A stretch of DNA of 64,000 nt from Athripsodes cinereus (Eukaryota; Arthropoda; Insecta; Trichoptera; Leptoceridae), in assembly GCA_947579605.1 (NCBI GenBank), contig OX388324.1, positions 19,785,746 through 19,849,745 on the forward strand. Direction: 5' to 3'. Positions 13,336 to 25,269 of this stretch are shown in pieces. Made by a program: the position numbers and the translations under genes. How positions within the stretch are numbered: the stretch's first letter is position 1; each line of letters begins with the position of its first letter. The notes under the pieces are model-generated. The model searched no databases, had not been told where the DNA came from, and was given only the letters and a program-made list of their open reading frames with translations.

Positions 13336-13689
13336 ATCGTTCATTGATTCTTAGGCGGTACGAAGTTCGCCGGGCCAGCTAGTAACTAAATAAATAAATA
13401 AATACTTTTTTCAATCAATCAATAACAACGTACAAATATTGAGAAAATTCACTAATATGGCTACAATTAAGTTGCAGTAACCCCACTAGGTTGCCCTGTA
13501 TCGAGGCGTGCTGCGTAAAAAAAAAATATATAGGTACACTTAACGCATTGATACCTACATCTTACCAAAAAAATCACAATATTTATAAGTAAATAATTAC
13601 TATTTTAGATTATTTCAAAATTAAAATTTCTTTTTTTATGAAATTACCACACATTATGAATACGTAATTAGTTTTCATAAAAACATTAT

Positions 13690-14020
13690 AGGTACCTATC
13701 TTCTTCTCATAATGCCATTTCAGGTTCCCCCGACGTCGGCTATTATCCTGGCGAAGGCTCTCTGTCCTGTGCCAGCCGGAACAGCTCCTCTTCCCTCCGA
13801 ACTCTGGTCCACTCTCGGATATTTCTCAGCCAGGACATCTGCCGCCTTCCTACACCGCGACTACCCTCAATAATTATTCCCTTCAAAATGAGTTGGAGTA
13901 AACTATATTTCTCATTTCGAAGTACGTGTCCCAAATATGCCATCTTCTTCATCTTTATATTGGATAACATCTCTCTATCTGTTCTAGCCCTCCGCAATAC
14001 CTCATTATTGTATACCTCAT
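13690..14020 (-). pseudogene. LINE C-terminal fragment
   Basis: Minus frame 13997-13743 (84 codons) encodes the segment KKMAYLGHVLRNEKYSLLQL, then GSRGVGRRQMSWLRNIREW. This matches the LGH(V/I)xRxxKYxLLQLIxxGKIEGRRGxGRRxxSWLxNLRxW signature also seen at 58828-59067. It is the arginine-rich region downstream of RT in RTE/CR1-type LINEs. No RT core remains. Confidence 0.75.
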
Positions 14021-14029
14021 TGTAGGTAC

Positions 14030-15900
14030 CTATAACAATGTCATTTCAAATAAATTAAACTATAAATGATAATATGTGCCTATAAAAAAAGACTTTCAAA
14101 CATCCATTAATATTTATGAAAAAAATTAAATATTTATACAGCACTGTGTATTCTATTTTTAAATAAATAAATACAAACCAATATTAACATGTATAATTTT
14201 TTTGTATAGAGGTGTCAATGAAATTATGATGAATAACTGTTATTTATTAAGTTGAATGATTATAACGTGTTATTTAAGGCGGAGCTATTTAAAATAATTT
14301 ATGAAAGGGTTGATTGAATGAAATCAAAAGTGATTTATGCCTTGATAACGAAAACATATTAATTTTATTGATGGCTATGAAAATCATACGTCGCCTTTCC
14401 ATTATTAATAACGTTACTTAATTATTCAATAAACGCTTGTAGCAATACCTATCAATAAAAAAGTTTTGATTCGATTAATATGAAAGGGTTGTTCATGAAA
14501 AATTAGTTTACGAGTTCGTAGGGATATTTTTGTGATGTTTTAAATAATATTTGTACCAATTTGACAATATGAATAATATAATCATAGACATACCTACTAT
14601 ACTTGCAGCGCGGTTCATTTGTCGTAATTTTTGTGTTCCAACATCGATGACCTTCAAGCATTAGCAATATATTGTCTTACAACCAACGTCAGTTCAAAAC
14701 TGGATGCAAAATTTGGTCGGCTACATGACCGATTTTTTCTTTGAATTACCGATTTAGTACATCTTTGTATATAATTAACATTTTTCTGACTAATTTTAAA
14801 GAACAAAATAAAGAGCAATTGAAAAGAAATCCACCTCACTCCCGAATATCTGAAAATCAAAAATTTCCCCACGGGCATGCCATTGCGAATGTGAAGTCCT
14901 AAAAAAAAACTGTTAAAACCTCCGTCGAGAAAATAGTTCATACTAAGTGTTACAACTCCCTTTAAATGCCCCATTTTGGAGGGCTGAACTCACAATAACA
15001 CATGAATAATATCCAAAAAAGTTTTTTTGTAAAATAAAACGAATATAAACAATGTAAGACAATACGTGTAACACAAAATAAATATTTTTTTGTGACTGTG
15101 ATACAGCACAAATCATGTTACACTTGATGGAGTGTCCATTGTTCCAAAGAGGCTATTTTTGACCTATCTCTACGTGCTGTGCATTTTGCACAGTAAATAC
15201 TAGAGATCAGTTTAATTGGGTTTTTTTGAGTTTTGACACGATAAATAATAGTTAAAAAATATCTAACAAGGAATAAAGTAATCAGTTAATTGAGAATAAA
15301 AATAACAGCTATTTTTTCTGTGATTTTTAAGAGTGGTTTTATACACCTCTTCAAAACCTCTATAATGAAATTACACATGAGGAAGTGAAACCATTAATGA
15401 TTTATCACTGGCTTTGCAATGATTAATTGTCCCGTAATGATGTTGCTAATTAAGATAATACTTCGGTGTCCATAATATCCTCGCAGAGTACTTTCGCAGA
15501 ATACCCCAAAAAGAAATAATAATATTAATGTCAGTATCTTTATACATATCTGTAAAGGCTCAGAAAATGTTTCTCATTCCTTCTCAACATAGTTTTTGGA
15601 TGATACAAATTATTTTTGGAGCTTCTATTACATAATTACATAGATACTTGTTAGTGAAGAAAGAAAGAAAAACAAGTTATTTCCGTTTATGGGTCAAAAA
15701 AACATACAACTTATGACCTTACGGACTACTCATATAAAATTGGACGCCAAATGTCAAGGGTGACACAAAAAAATGGGAACATATTAACAATTCACTAAAA
15801 CCAAGAGAGATAGATGATGAATATTTTATTCGTAGTAATATAAACATAAAACTTGCCATTTAATAAAAAAAAATTGGAATTTATCAGTTTTTTTTTAAAA
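14030..15900. other. AT-rich region, one weak repeat, no gene
   Basis: 14835-14910 (ccacctcactcccgaatatc … ccccacgggcatgccatt) resembles 17465-17575 (ccaccacacacccggatacc … cctcacgggcgggccatt), so both belong to a dispersed family. The 106-codon minus frame at 14654-14974 overlaps it and shows no domain. Confidence 0.45.
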
Positions 15901-15914
15901 ATAACGTCCTTTAG

Positions 15915-16355
15915 GTGGCGTCCTCCTGTACGGGTGCATTCTTCATTTGCTGTTTATATTCCTCATTGACCACTCTTACATCGATAATATTTATTTATTT
16001 ATCTCTGATATTGTGGATTTTATCCTAAATTATTTGTTTAAATCATCCAGAAATTTTGAACAAGTCTTGTACACTTTCCTCATGAGATAGCCTCTCAAGA
16101 AAAATCACAATCGGATAAATCTGGAGATTAAGGGAATCTATCCGAATTTTGAGATTACATGCTTACCTAACAATTAAACACCGAATCTCTCACATCTTCC
16201 AAATTATCACTGTTTTTATATAACATTTTTGGCGAATCCACGCTGTTGCCTGTTCCAGTGATTCATGATTACCAACTTTAACTGTAAGCTCAATTTGACT
16301 ATCTCGTTGTGCTGCCACCTGCTCATGGCTGCCACTACTTATTTCCAAACTTCCC
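15915..16355 (-). pseudogene. Unrecognised coding-like remnant
   Basis: On the minus strand an AUG near 16356 opens 54 codons (MGSLEISSGSHEQVAAQRDS … ATAWIRQKCYIKTVIIWKM, stop). Further down, short coding-like pieces follow (IFLERLSHEESVQDLFKISG near 16100-16040; DVRVVNEEYKQQMKNAPVQE near 15980-15920), separated by stops. Codon content is less AT-rich than the surroundings. I do not recognise the family. A decayed gene or DNA-transposon protein is possible. Confidence 0.35.
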
Positions 16356-16359
16356 ATTA

Positions 16360-17460
16360 TTCTGTATCACTCTGTATGTGTTTAAAGCTATGTAATTTCT
16401 GACATATTAGTCCAGTTTCTAATACAAAATCTACTACACTTTCTGCAGCGAATCTACTACACAATGGGTTTATTTAAGAAAACTTTTTTTATGAGTATTT
16501 GTGAGTATTTGTTTTTATGAGTATTTGTTGAATGAACTTATTAGGACTATAATGATAGAAGAATGTTGTCTGATTTGATTATTTTGTACAAGAGACATGG
16601 TCAGATATCATGTTCTAATATTCCATGTCGAATAAACTTTCATGCTCCAGCAAGGACCATGCGACAAGTGGGACCATTTATGTGATTGAATATCCGACAA
16701 CGTTTGCATGTAAAGTCAAAACTCATCACTGAATTGCATTCAGAGACTTATGTAAAGTAATATGAACACTCTCAGGCAGCTGACATAATATTATTATATG
16801 ACACATTTGTTGATCACTTCAAATCGTGTTTCACTAACCGATTTTCAAGAGATTGTTAGGGCATTGATCAAGGGTTTGCGCGTTTATATTAAGAAATAAT
16901 TTATTTCTTAAACAATTTTAAAAACGTATAAAAATGTTAATACTATTTTTTGTACTAATGATTACATATCGAGCGCTTTCGACCAGCTAGCTTGACATAG
17001 TCGAGAGAATTTCTGTTAATAATAACATTGACAAAAACATTTATTAAGTATTTCTTTTAAAATACAAGCACTACAAAATGAGGTGATGTTATCTTTTTTA
17101 GCCTTAAATGGTAGTTTCGTATGTTTAATTTACAATTTATGTGAAAAATAAAGGAGTATTCTTGTTTCAATACATTTTAATTTTTTTAATTAAGTAATTT
17201 GAATATGTAACTATCATTTAATTAAAAGTATGTAAACCTTGATACCTATTATTTTTTGATGAAATTATCTGCCTTCATCTCTTGCTATAACATATCAGTC
17301 TAAAAGTTTGTTGTTAATCGTATGTAACATTATAATAATTATTATATTAAAGGATTCCGTCCTGAAATCGTACACTGCCCACATAATAATAATTTATGTC
17401 GTGTTGGCTAATGTCCGAAGCATTTCATTATAATTTCAAATAAAACGATTAACTATTGAG
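16360..17460. other. AT-rich region, weak LINE-like trace only
   Basis: About 16630-16680 (+) reads INFHAPARTMRQVGPF, reminiscent of a LINE C-terminal tail, but it is too short to be sure. Otherwise nothing supported. Confidence 0.35.
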
Positions 17461-17464
17461 AATT

Positions 17465-18180
17465 GAAGAAAGATCCACCACACACCCGGATACCTCAGGA
17501 GTCTTTAACTCCTACTTATCCGCACATTCAAACCAAAATTGTCCTCACGGGCGGGCCATTAGGGAGGCCTGAAGGGCTAACTATTGAAAAGTTAAAAATA
17601 GTGACGTTGAAAAAAGGAAACAATTAGAAAATATTTAAGATAATGGGAAAAAAAACATTAAAACAGGCGATGAAGGCCAAGAACAGAATAATTTTGTCTT
17701 CCTTATTTTGAATAAATGATTATTTTGATTAGTATTAATCTGATAATGTTTAGATGGCCAAATATTTTCCGTGGCATTTCTGCTAAGCCCACACATATAT
17801 ATGTTTTGCCATAATAATGTTCAACTATAATTAAAATAATAATCGACGTTTTGTGTCTAGTCTCGAAAAAATATATTGTTTAAATTTTTATTGTGTGACT
17901 GAATTAAAGCACAACGTGCAGATTACAAAAATAGTCAAACATAATCATATAAATTAAAATAGTGCAAAATCTAATCAGCATAAGTGAGAAAGACGTCCTC
18001 ACGCTTACGAATTGGCTCTAGGCTGGTAGTTAATATTGGTGTTCATTGAAATCATTACCAATTCTATCATTCTCACTATTACAATATTAGGTCTAAAAAT
18101 CGTGAAACATTAAATAGAAAACATAAAAGCATTTTTTTTTGGGATTTTCTATTTCAAATCTTGAATGGATTAAGATCTTT
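17465..18180. repeat. Dispersed repeat fragments, including a diverged arm of the 58-kb foldback family
   Basis: 17465-17575 matches the family at 14835. 17930-18120 reads ctaatcagcataagtgagaa, cgtcctcacgcttacgaatt, ggctctaggctggtag and gtcta-aaatcgtgaaac, a diverged single arm of the foldback at 58120-58732, also present at 44702-44880. Confidence 0.55.
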
Positions 18181-18184
18181 CGAC

Positions 18185-18703
18185 TTAGGTCCGAAATTAC
18201 AATCAGTAGCTTATCGTGGAGCTTTGGTGAGGAGGCTTAAAATTTAAGTCGAGCTTACTGCTCACACGAGAATTTCAATCAATATTCCACTGCGACTTGA
18301 CTAAGCCGCAAATATGGCTAAGTTGGTAGCCCTACTAGTTGTTTTATCGTGATTTTGTCTATGCATTAACCTCACATCTGACATGTTAACGGGGACGCGC
18401 GCCATTTTTCGTGTTGTTTTGATTTCGTGAACGCTCTTGGATTTTTTCGTTACCGACGAAACAGGGTCAGTAACGAAAAAATTGTAACTAGCGGCGCCTC
18501 CTGGTGATGAAAAAGTTAACTGAGTTTAAGCGAGCTTAACGTTGCTGAGGACACCCCCGGGTATTTCTTAACTTAAGGAGTAGGTTAAGCCGCAAATTCG
18601 TGTTAAGGAGACATTGTAATTCGCTTAATTTTGGTAAGCGAAGCTTTATGTGTTTCTTAAGGCTAAGGAAGATCTTAAGCCTGCATTGTAATTTTGGGCC
18701 TTA
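18185..18703. mobile_element. TIR element, non-autonomous
   Basis: The left end TTAGGTCCGAAATTACAATC pairs with the inverted right end TTAAGGCCCAAAATTACAATG. Subterminal repeats (cttaagc, agctta) recur in both halves, and an inner hairpin TTTTTCGTTAC … GTAACGAAAAA lies near 18446-18482. The interior is GC-richer than its flanks and has no ORF. Superfamily not assigned. Confidence 0.6.
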
Positions 18704-18709
18704 ATGGTT

Positions 18710-20545
18710 CCCGTAAAATTATATTCAGCCAAAACTCTAATATTTCTCTTCCGGTTCCATGCCAACTTTGCTTTATTTTGAATTTAAGCTAAAATACGAA
18801 TAAATTATCTGATAAAAAATATTATTTCAATCATCACTTTGTGAAATATGTCCGAAATTGAACTTAAATAATTTCGTATTTTATCCAGACAAGCATTCAG
18901 CATCTAGGCTTTACACAATCTTCAAGAAGATTATCACATTAAACTTAATAATTATCATCAAAGTAGTATCTGATACCATTTCACTGTAGTTACCTACCAA
19001 GCTTTAATAATAAGGTTCTAATCTCAGAGCTTTATATAACTGTAAAGTAGGTTGTACATCTCAAGCCAAAGTTTGTTTGATAGTTGTAATAATCAACATA
19101 ACGTAACGTTACATAACTTTGATGCTTTTGGTCGTCTGATGTCGACAAACTGAAGAGTTGTGACAGAATGTAAATACGAAATTGTTAATTTAGTAACGAA
19201 CATCTATCAACAAGTTTTGTTAAGATTCATGTAACAAACACGTTGTTTAGTAAGGTAAAATTACAAGATACGTATACATATTATTTTACTTTATGTTCCT
19301 TATATTACTTTGATTTATTCTTATTCAAACTATTTCTTCTAATCAGTCAAGTTTGTCAAGAATGAGCAGTTTAAATTATGTTTTTTGCAAATAATGTCAA
19401 ATTTAGTAACAATGTTCTTGAAAGACGAAAGACGTCTCTCCATAAAAATCAAAATAGTAGAAGAAAATATTTGTAGAAACCTATGAATTTCATTATGAAA
19501 TTACCTATAGATTTTCAACACTGACACAGTAAATGAATTATTAAACTTCTTATTTCACAGCCAATGCTGTTTCCATTGCTCGAAATAAGCCCTTTTCATA
19601 TTTTTTACATTTGTTTTGTTCTCGAAAAATTAGAATGGGCGGCATACCTCAGTGCTGATTTTTATGTGTTATAACCATATTTTCAAATTTTGAAAATGAG
19701 ACAATAAAGTTGTTTTAGTCTGCTCTCCTCCCCATTAGAGAAAATTCTGGATACGATCCTGAATGCAACAAGAAAAAAACAATTTTATCTAGGAAAACTT
19801 GCATCCTTTGAACATCTGTACAGACAATAAAAAAGAAATGTAAAAAAATGATTTTCTCAACTATGTGCTCACTCGCAACCGACGCAATGAAGTTCGATAT
19901 TAATTTTTTTTACTACCTAAATTAAAACTTTTCTAATAAATGACAATAATTAATAACAAGGTACTCTGTTTCAAAGCTGAAAAAGCTTAGTGTAAAAATG
20001 TTAATTAATAAATTATAAGGTTCAACTAGAAAATACAAAAGTAGTATAATTTTTTTACACGTTAAGTTAAATATTAACCCATTATGTACAGTAGAGTTAA
20101 AAAGCTTTTATTTTAATGCATTTAACCCATTAATGCCATTATCTCGGGTTAGTATGGTAATAATAGTAGAATTATTCGACATTATACGGCATGGAAATCA
20201 TGATAATATTATTATATTTTGTAGTTAAGATAGTTATTGTTTCTATTTTATTTTATTTCTTTTTATCATAAAAGCTCTAACGTTCATTACATTTTTAAAG
20301 AATGAAAAAAATGTTTTGTGTTAGTTAATGGGTTCAACGTTGCTTTTTTTTGTTTAAGATTAGTCTGAGTTTGAAATAAATTCAAATGAACTCTAAACAT
20401 ACTCACAGTATTAATGTGCTCGTGTTGTTAAGGTGAAGTGGGTAGGTATTCAGCGGAAGTATTTGAACCTAGGATATCTCGATTGAAAACTAAGACTCTA
20501 CCTTCAGACTACTGATCAACTCGCCAACACAATTTCAACATAATT
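18710..20545. other. AT-rich region, no gene seen
   Basis: About 19425-19545 holds an inverted copy of the palindromic family of 892-1035 (gaaagacgaaagacgtctct … actgacacagt). Rest featureless. Confidence 0.45.
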
Positions 20546-20620
20546 CATTAAATAAAACTTTGATTACCTATTCTATTAATACTGATAATTGCAATATTAA
20601 TACTGATAATTGCAATATTG

Positions 20621-21095
20621 CGGTATGCAAGCGAGACATGGACGTGGTTGAAGAAGGACGAAAGTGGAATAAATGCAATAGAGATGCGATCGTTGAGAAG
20701 AATGGTTGGTAAAACACTGCGTGATAGAGTGAAGAATGAGGATATTAGAAGAATGAGCGGGTGCAAGAAGACTGTTGTGGACTGAATGCGTGTAAACAAA
20801 TTGAGATGGTTTGGTCATGTGGAACGAATGAAAGAGGAAAGAATGACAAAGAGGATATACTTATCTGAAAGAAAGGGTGTGAGGAAACGCGGGCGTCCGA
20901 GAACCACGTGGCTTGATCACGTGGACCAAATTCTCAAGGACAGCCGCGTGTTGAGTAAGAGGAACCGACGTGCGTGTATGAGGAACTGTATGAATGTGGA
21001 GGAAGCGAAGGAAGTGTGTAAAGATAGATCTGTTTGGCGTTCCGTTCTCTCTGCCTACCCCACCTGGGACACGGCGTGAGGGTAAAGTATAGTAT
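20621..21095 (+). pseudogene. LINE 3' fragment (family 1)
   Basis: From 20621 the frame reads YASETWTWLKKDESGINAIE, then LRRMVGKTLRDRVK, a single in-frame TGA at 20782-20784, and from 20786 97 codons with KLRWFGHVERMKEERMTKRI, KRGRPRTTWLDHVDQIL and CMRNCMNVEEAKEVCKDRSV. This is the post-RT region of a LINE family that recurs at 23807-24278, 40020-40290, 46634-47077 and 48593-50874. Downstream a TATAG-like tail is followed by tactgataatt, also present just upstream (20600-20610), a likely target duplication. Confidence 0.8.
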
Positions 21096-21455
21096 AGTAC
21101 TGATAATTCAAGAGTTTTTTATTTTTATTTATTTATAATTTTTTTTTTATAACATATTTACATAGTTAACATATTCATATAAATAAAACATTATTTTTTC
21201 AATGACTCAACTTCAAAAAGAGAAAATCTCGTGTTTTGAAGTGAGCTACATTGTTACAATATTACAAAACAATACAAAAGTAAATAAAAAGAAAACAATT
21301 TCAAAAACATTACCAGAATAAATCTTGAAACTTTCCATAAACTTGAAAAGAAAAAGAAAAACACATCGTACAAAAATAAACATGTTAGTACAAATTAAAT
21401 AACAATAAGGTACACTTTCAATCATCAATAATCTATACCCAAAGAGAAGAAAAAT

Positions 21456-22430
21456 CTACTTCATTAACTTTTTTAAAGCTAACTTAAACTTAGCTATACC
21501 AATATTTGCTAGATCCTTGCAATCCACCGGCAAAGCATTATACCACTTCACTCCTAGGTAGGAGTAGTGGTTTTGCGCAAACGTTGTGTTTTTTTTTGGT
21601 ATTTTTATAAGACCACCTAAACGAGGCAATGTGCTAATGCACTCCACCGGGTGGATCGGATCAGTTATATATTCCTTACAAATACGCAGTACAGCTTGTC
21701 TCCTATATATTGTGTCCAATCTTAATACTCCAAAGTCAGAAAACAGTTGGTCAGATGGGTAATCACTCGGCTTATGCAATATAATCTTAATAATTTTTCG
21801 CTGTATGATGTAAAGTGGCTTCAAGCTGGTAGAATATATTCCTCCCCATCCTATTATTCCATACTGCATAACCGACTGCGCAAGAGCATAGTAAACCATT
21901 TTTAACACATTCGTACATAGAAAACTTCTGAGACGATAAAATACATAAAATATCTTTCTCAATCTCTCTACAGTCATAAACAATTGATCTCTCCATTTTA
22001 ATTCCGAATCAACCAGCACACCCAAATACCTAACCGAACTATGTACTTTCAATCTAACACATTCAGTTTCTTCACCATAACATTTCATATCACAATCATA
22101 GCGGTGGATTCTAACATCCAAATTTTTAGGTACATTTTTTTCATTAATAGAGAAAGGTAACACAGCAGTCTTTCGAGCATTCAGCGTTAACAAATTTAGG
22201 TCGAACCATGATCTTAGAACACCCATCTCCACATTTGCCACTTCAACAACCTCATCCCATGTGTCACCCACAGAAAACATCACCGTATCATCTGCGAAAG
22301 AAACAATTTCAGATCGAATATTTATATCAAACAGATTATTTACATATATTAAAAACATTATAGGCCCCAAGACTGTGCCTTGTGGTATGCCATAAGTGGA
22401 ACAAGCATGGTCGATCAACACATCTCTCAA
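21456..22430 (-). pseudogene. Reverse transcriptase C-terminal two-thirds (open 324 codons)
   Basis: The longest open piece of the LINE above. It carries the RT palm motif QGTVLGP and the metal-binding box FADD (residues about 46-49 of the open frame), then the SVRYLGVLVDSELKW and QYGIIGWGG segments usual after the palm. The frame continues upstream without a start codon (HVRLRDVLID, RLNKIGFDDACLNWL), so the apparent start at 22430 is not biological. The antisense frame at 22890-23363 is a shadow. Confidence 0.8.
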
Positions 22431-23806
22431 CCTGACATGCTGCTCTCGGTTATATAAGTAGCTTCTTAACCAATTTAAACATGCATCATCGAACCCAATT
22501 TTATTTAGTCTACGTATTAATCTCTCATGGCTAATACTATCAAAAGCCTTTTGTAGGTCTATGAATAATCCAATACATTATTAACCATTATCCAATGCAT
22601 TGCAGACCACAGATGTCAATCTGGCAATAGCATCCTCTGTCCCAATTCCTTCTCTAAACCCATATTGATTTCTACTAAATATAGCATTATCATCAGTATA
22701 TTTGAGTATTCTTTTTTTCACTACTCTTTCATAGATTTTAGCAATACTTGAAGTAACTGATATATGGGAAAACTCCTTCCTTTAAACAGTTATTAATTAT
22801 GTAAGTGAGTGGCCTCACCAGTTGTGCAAGATTAGTCTTTAAAATCTCAACAGTTACACCGTCAAAACCAGGCGACGTTCCACCCTTCATTGACTTCACT
22901 ATATGTAGTTTCGATTTCACTCTCATTCACGATCTCAAACTGCTTATATTGTCTTGAAACTGGTGAATCTCCTTCATCAACATTTATAACACTGGGAGCA
23001 ATATTATTAATCTTACGTGCAAGGTCAGCTCCCACAGAGGTAAAAAAATCATTAAAAACATTTGCACATTTCTTAGGTTCCTTTGAAACATTTAATATCT
23101 GCTCCTCAATAATTATTTCAGTAATAGGACTAAATTTCTTTCTTTTATTTATTGCTTCATTTATTGTATCCCATACTTTCTTTGCACTTTGTCCAGCAAG
23201 TTCAACCTTTTTAGCAAAATATTTGTTCTTTGCTTGTCGAATAAGATTAGTCAGCATATTCCTATATTGCCTGAATATTGTCCTTGTCGCAACATCGTTC
23301 GGATATTGCAAAGTCCTTCTATATAATTTTTCCTTGTTTCTTATAGAAACAACAAGTCCATGAGTAATCCATGGCTTAATACGCCTATATTTAGATTTAA
23401 TATTGCTCTTAACTTCAACAAGGGACGTTGCATCTTTAATATGTTTATCAAGAATCTCATGGAAAGCCAAAGCACTATCTTCCGCACCACCGCAATCATA
23501 TAACCGAGACCAATTTTCAGACAGTAACAAACCCTTTAAATATTCCATATTCAACCTTGCACACTTTAAAGTCATTGATGTTCGCTCATAGTTTGTTCTA
23601 TTTACTAATATTTTTTTCACAAGTATCGTTGTATGATGATCTGTAATAGAATTCTTCCATATTAGCGCTGTAATATTTTCTAGTCCTTCTATCGGTTCGT
23701 TTATCCAAAAATGATCAATACATGATGGTGTCTGTCCCAGAACTTGACGGGTGTATTTTCTTATGCAAAGCTTAATTTAAAGCTTTTGTGTTTATACTGT
23801 AGAAAT

Positions 23807-24278
23807 GTATGCAAGTGAGACGTGGACATGGTTAAAGAAGGATGAAAGTGGCTTAAATGCAGTTGAAATGAGATAACTGAGAAGGATGTGTGGGAAAAGT
23901 CTGAGAGATCGTGTGCGTAACAGTGATATACGAAAGGAATGTGGAATGAAAGTTGGTGTAATAACAAGGATGAATGTAGGTAAATAAGTTAAGATGGTTT
24001 GGGCACGTGGAAAGAATGAATGAGGACAGAATGACTAAGCAGATATATTTGGCTGAGAGGTATGGTGCTCGGAGACGTGGACGTCCTAGGATTAAATGGC
24101 AAGATCATTGAAATCAAATCCTACAGGACGGTCATGTGTTGAGCACATTGAACAGGAGAGCATGCATGAGGAATTGTATGACAGTGACGGAAGCGAAAGA
24201 TGTATGCAAGGATAGAAGGAAGTGGCGCTCGATCCTTTCTGGCTACCCCGCGAGGGAAGCGGCGTGATGGTATGTATG
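23807..24278 (+). mobile_element. LINE family 1 tail nested in the minus-strand LINE
   Basis: 5'-truncated plus-strand copy reading YASETWTWLKKDESGLNAVE, RMCGKSLRDRV, WFGHVERMNEDRMT, RRRGRPRIKWQDH, CMRNCMTVTEAKDVCKDR, ending AAGCGGCGTGATGG and (TATG)n. It is flanked by perfect 14-bp repeats tatactgtagaaat at 23793-23806 and 24279-24292. Joining the flanks restores endonuclease-type coding sequence of the host LINE, apart from one frameshift. Internal stops show that this tail is itself defective. Confidence 0.85.
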
Positions 24279-24359
24279 TATACTGTAGAAATCTATTATT
24301 AATTTCAATTAAATCATTTAAAAATAACTGACATATTGTAGCCATCCTCAAGAAAACTC

Positions 24360-25265
24360 GTTCAGATTTAATACCTATTAAATAGAATATTTGACAGTGT
24401 TTAATAGTATTTCTATTTTTATTAAATTAAAATTACCTATACCTACCTATTGTGAAACTTAAAAAATACTTTAACAGTATTAGGCACCTAATTGTTAATG
24501 TGGCAACTCTGTGTACTTCTGTTGATTGTGACATTTTGTATATTTTAGACGACAATAAGATTCCCACACAGTGATATGTTATACCTAGATTTGCAATATG
24601 AATCTCAAACATGTACCATCAATAAAATCTCTTTGCGGTCCTTGGTGCCGCAATTTTTAGTTTGAAAAAAAAAAGCGACACACATATAAATTGTTTGTAG
24701 ATAACAAGAGATAGACAATAATTATGAGAATGGGGATTATTACAGACGACAAAGGCCGGTAGATAGAGATGAATATACACAAAAGAAAAGAGATGAATAT
24801 ATATTACTCAGGTATTGTACCTCGACGGGTGGGTACACATTTTTAGAGAATATTTGTATGACATTGCGAATCTAGTTGTAACATATCACTGTTCCCACAT
24901 GGTAAAGTTGTGATTTTGACTTTTTCCTCTCTCTCCATAATAAATATATATATTATATATATACCTACATCTTCAAATAAAACAAAAACGGGGTAGTAAA
25001 TGAAATACAAAGCTCACATCATAATATTGTACTTACTTATAGACACGTAAATAAACAAATAATAAAAAAATAAATAAAATCAACAGTAAAAATACGTAGC
25101 TACATTCTATAACTACCTTCATACTTATTTAACTTAATTATTATTATTAATAGGTAATATGTAAGAACAAGGAAATTAATTTCCTTAGTAAGACGCAGGA
25201 GCATCCGTTCCTTGAAAAGGTTCCTTAGTACTTATCTTTTCCATATTAGCTATATGATACACTTA
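24360..25265. other. AT-rich region, nothing recognised
   Basis: No supported gene. Short TA-rich runs near 24945-24965. Confidence 0.45.
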
Positions 25266-25269
25266 TGTA

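Larger units (their letters stand above)
10307..13382 (+). mobile_element. Helitron-like element, decayed, with nested insertions
   Basis: The 5' end reads TCTAATATATAAAA, followed by a phrase typical of insect Helitron-like ends (atagctcaagaatggctgta, ccgatttgaatgatc). The 3' end reads GGCG-gtacgaagtt-CGCC, a short hairpin at 13354-13371, then CTAG at 13379-13382. The flanking host bases are A (10306) and T (13383), the expected A|T insertion without duplication. No Rep/helicase is present, so it is non-autonomous or gutted. A LINE end, a SINE, a foldback and a LINE tail lie inside. A phrase from its 5' part (gaagaaaattatttacgcca) recurs at 12119. Confidence 0.65.
21100..24350 (-). mobile_element. 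LINE (CR1/Jockey-like), 5'-truncated, interrupted by a nested LINE
   Basis: Minus-strand element running from 24350 down to about 21100. Visible in order: end of an apurinic-type endonuclease (WINEPIEGLEN, then TDHHTT, 23720-23620), linker, RT with GTSPGFDGVTVEILK (22890-22840), YGFREGIGTEDAIARL (22670-22620), DLQKAFDSISHERL (22570-22520), GIPQGTVLGPIMFLIYVNNL (22395-22335) and catalytic FADD near 22290, then the thumb and C-terminal region to 21456. Breaks: two adjacent in-frame TAA codons near 22585, a frameshift near 22862-22926, and a 14-bp-duplicated nested insertion at 23807-24278. The 3' end is an AT-rich UTR. The element is dead but recently so. Confidence 0.8.

Noticed and set aside
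14654..14974. 106-codon minus frame
   Set aside because: Overlaps a dispersed repeat and has no domain or splice context.
22890..23363. 157-codon plus-strand frame
   Set aside because: Antisense shadow of the minus-strand LINE linker and RT.
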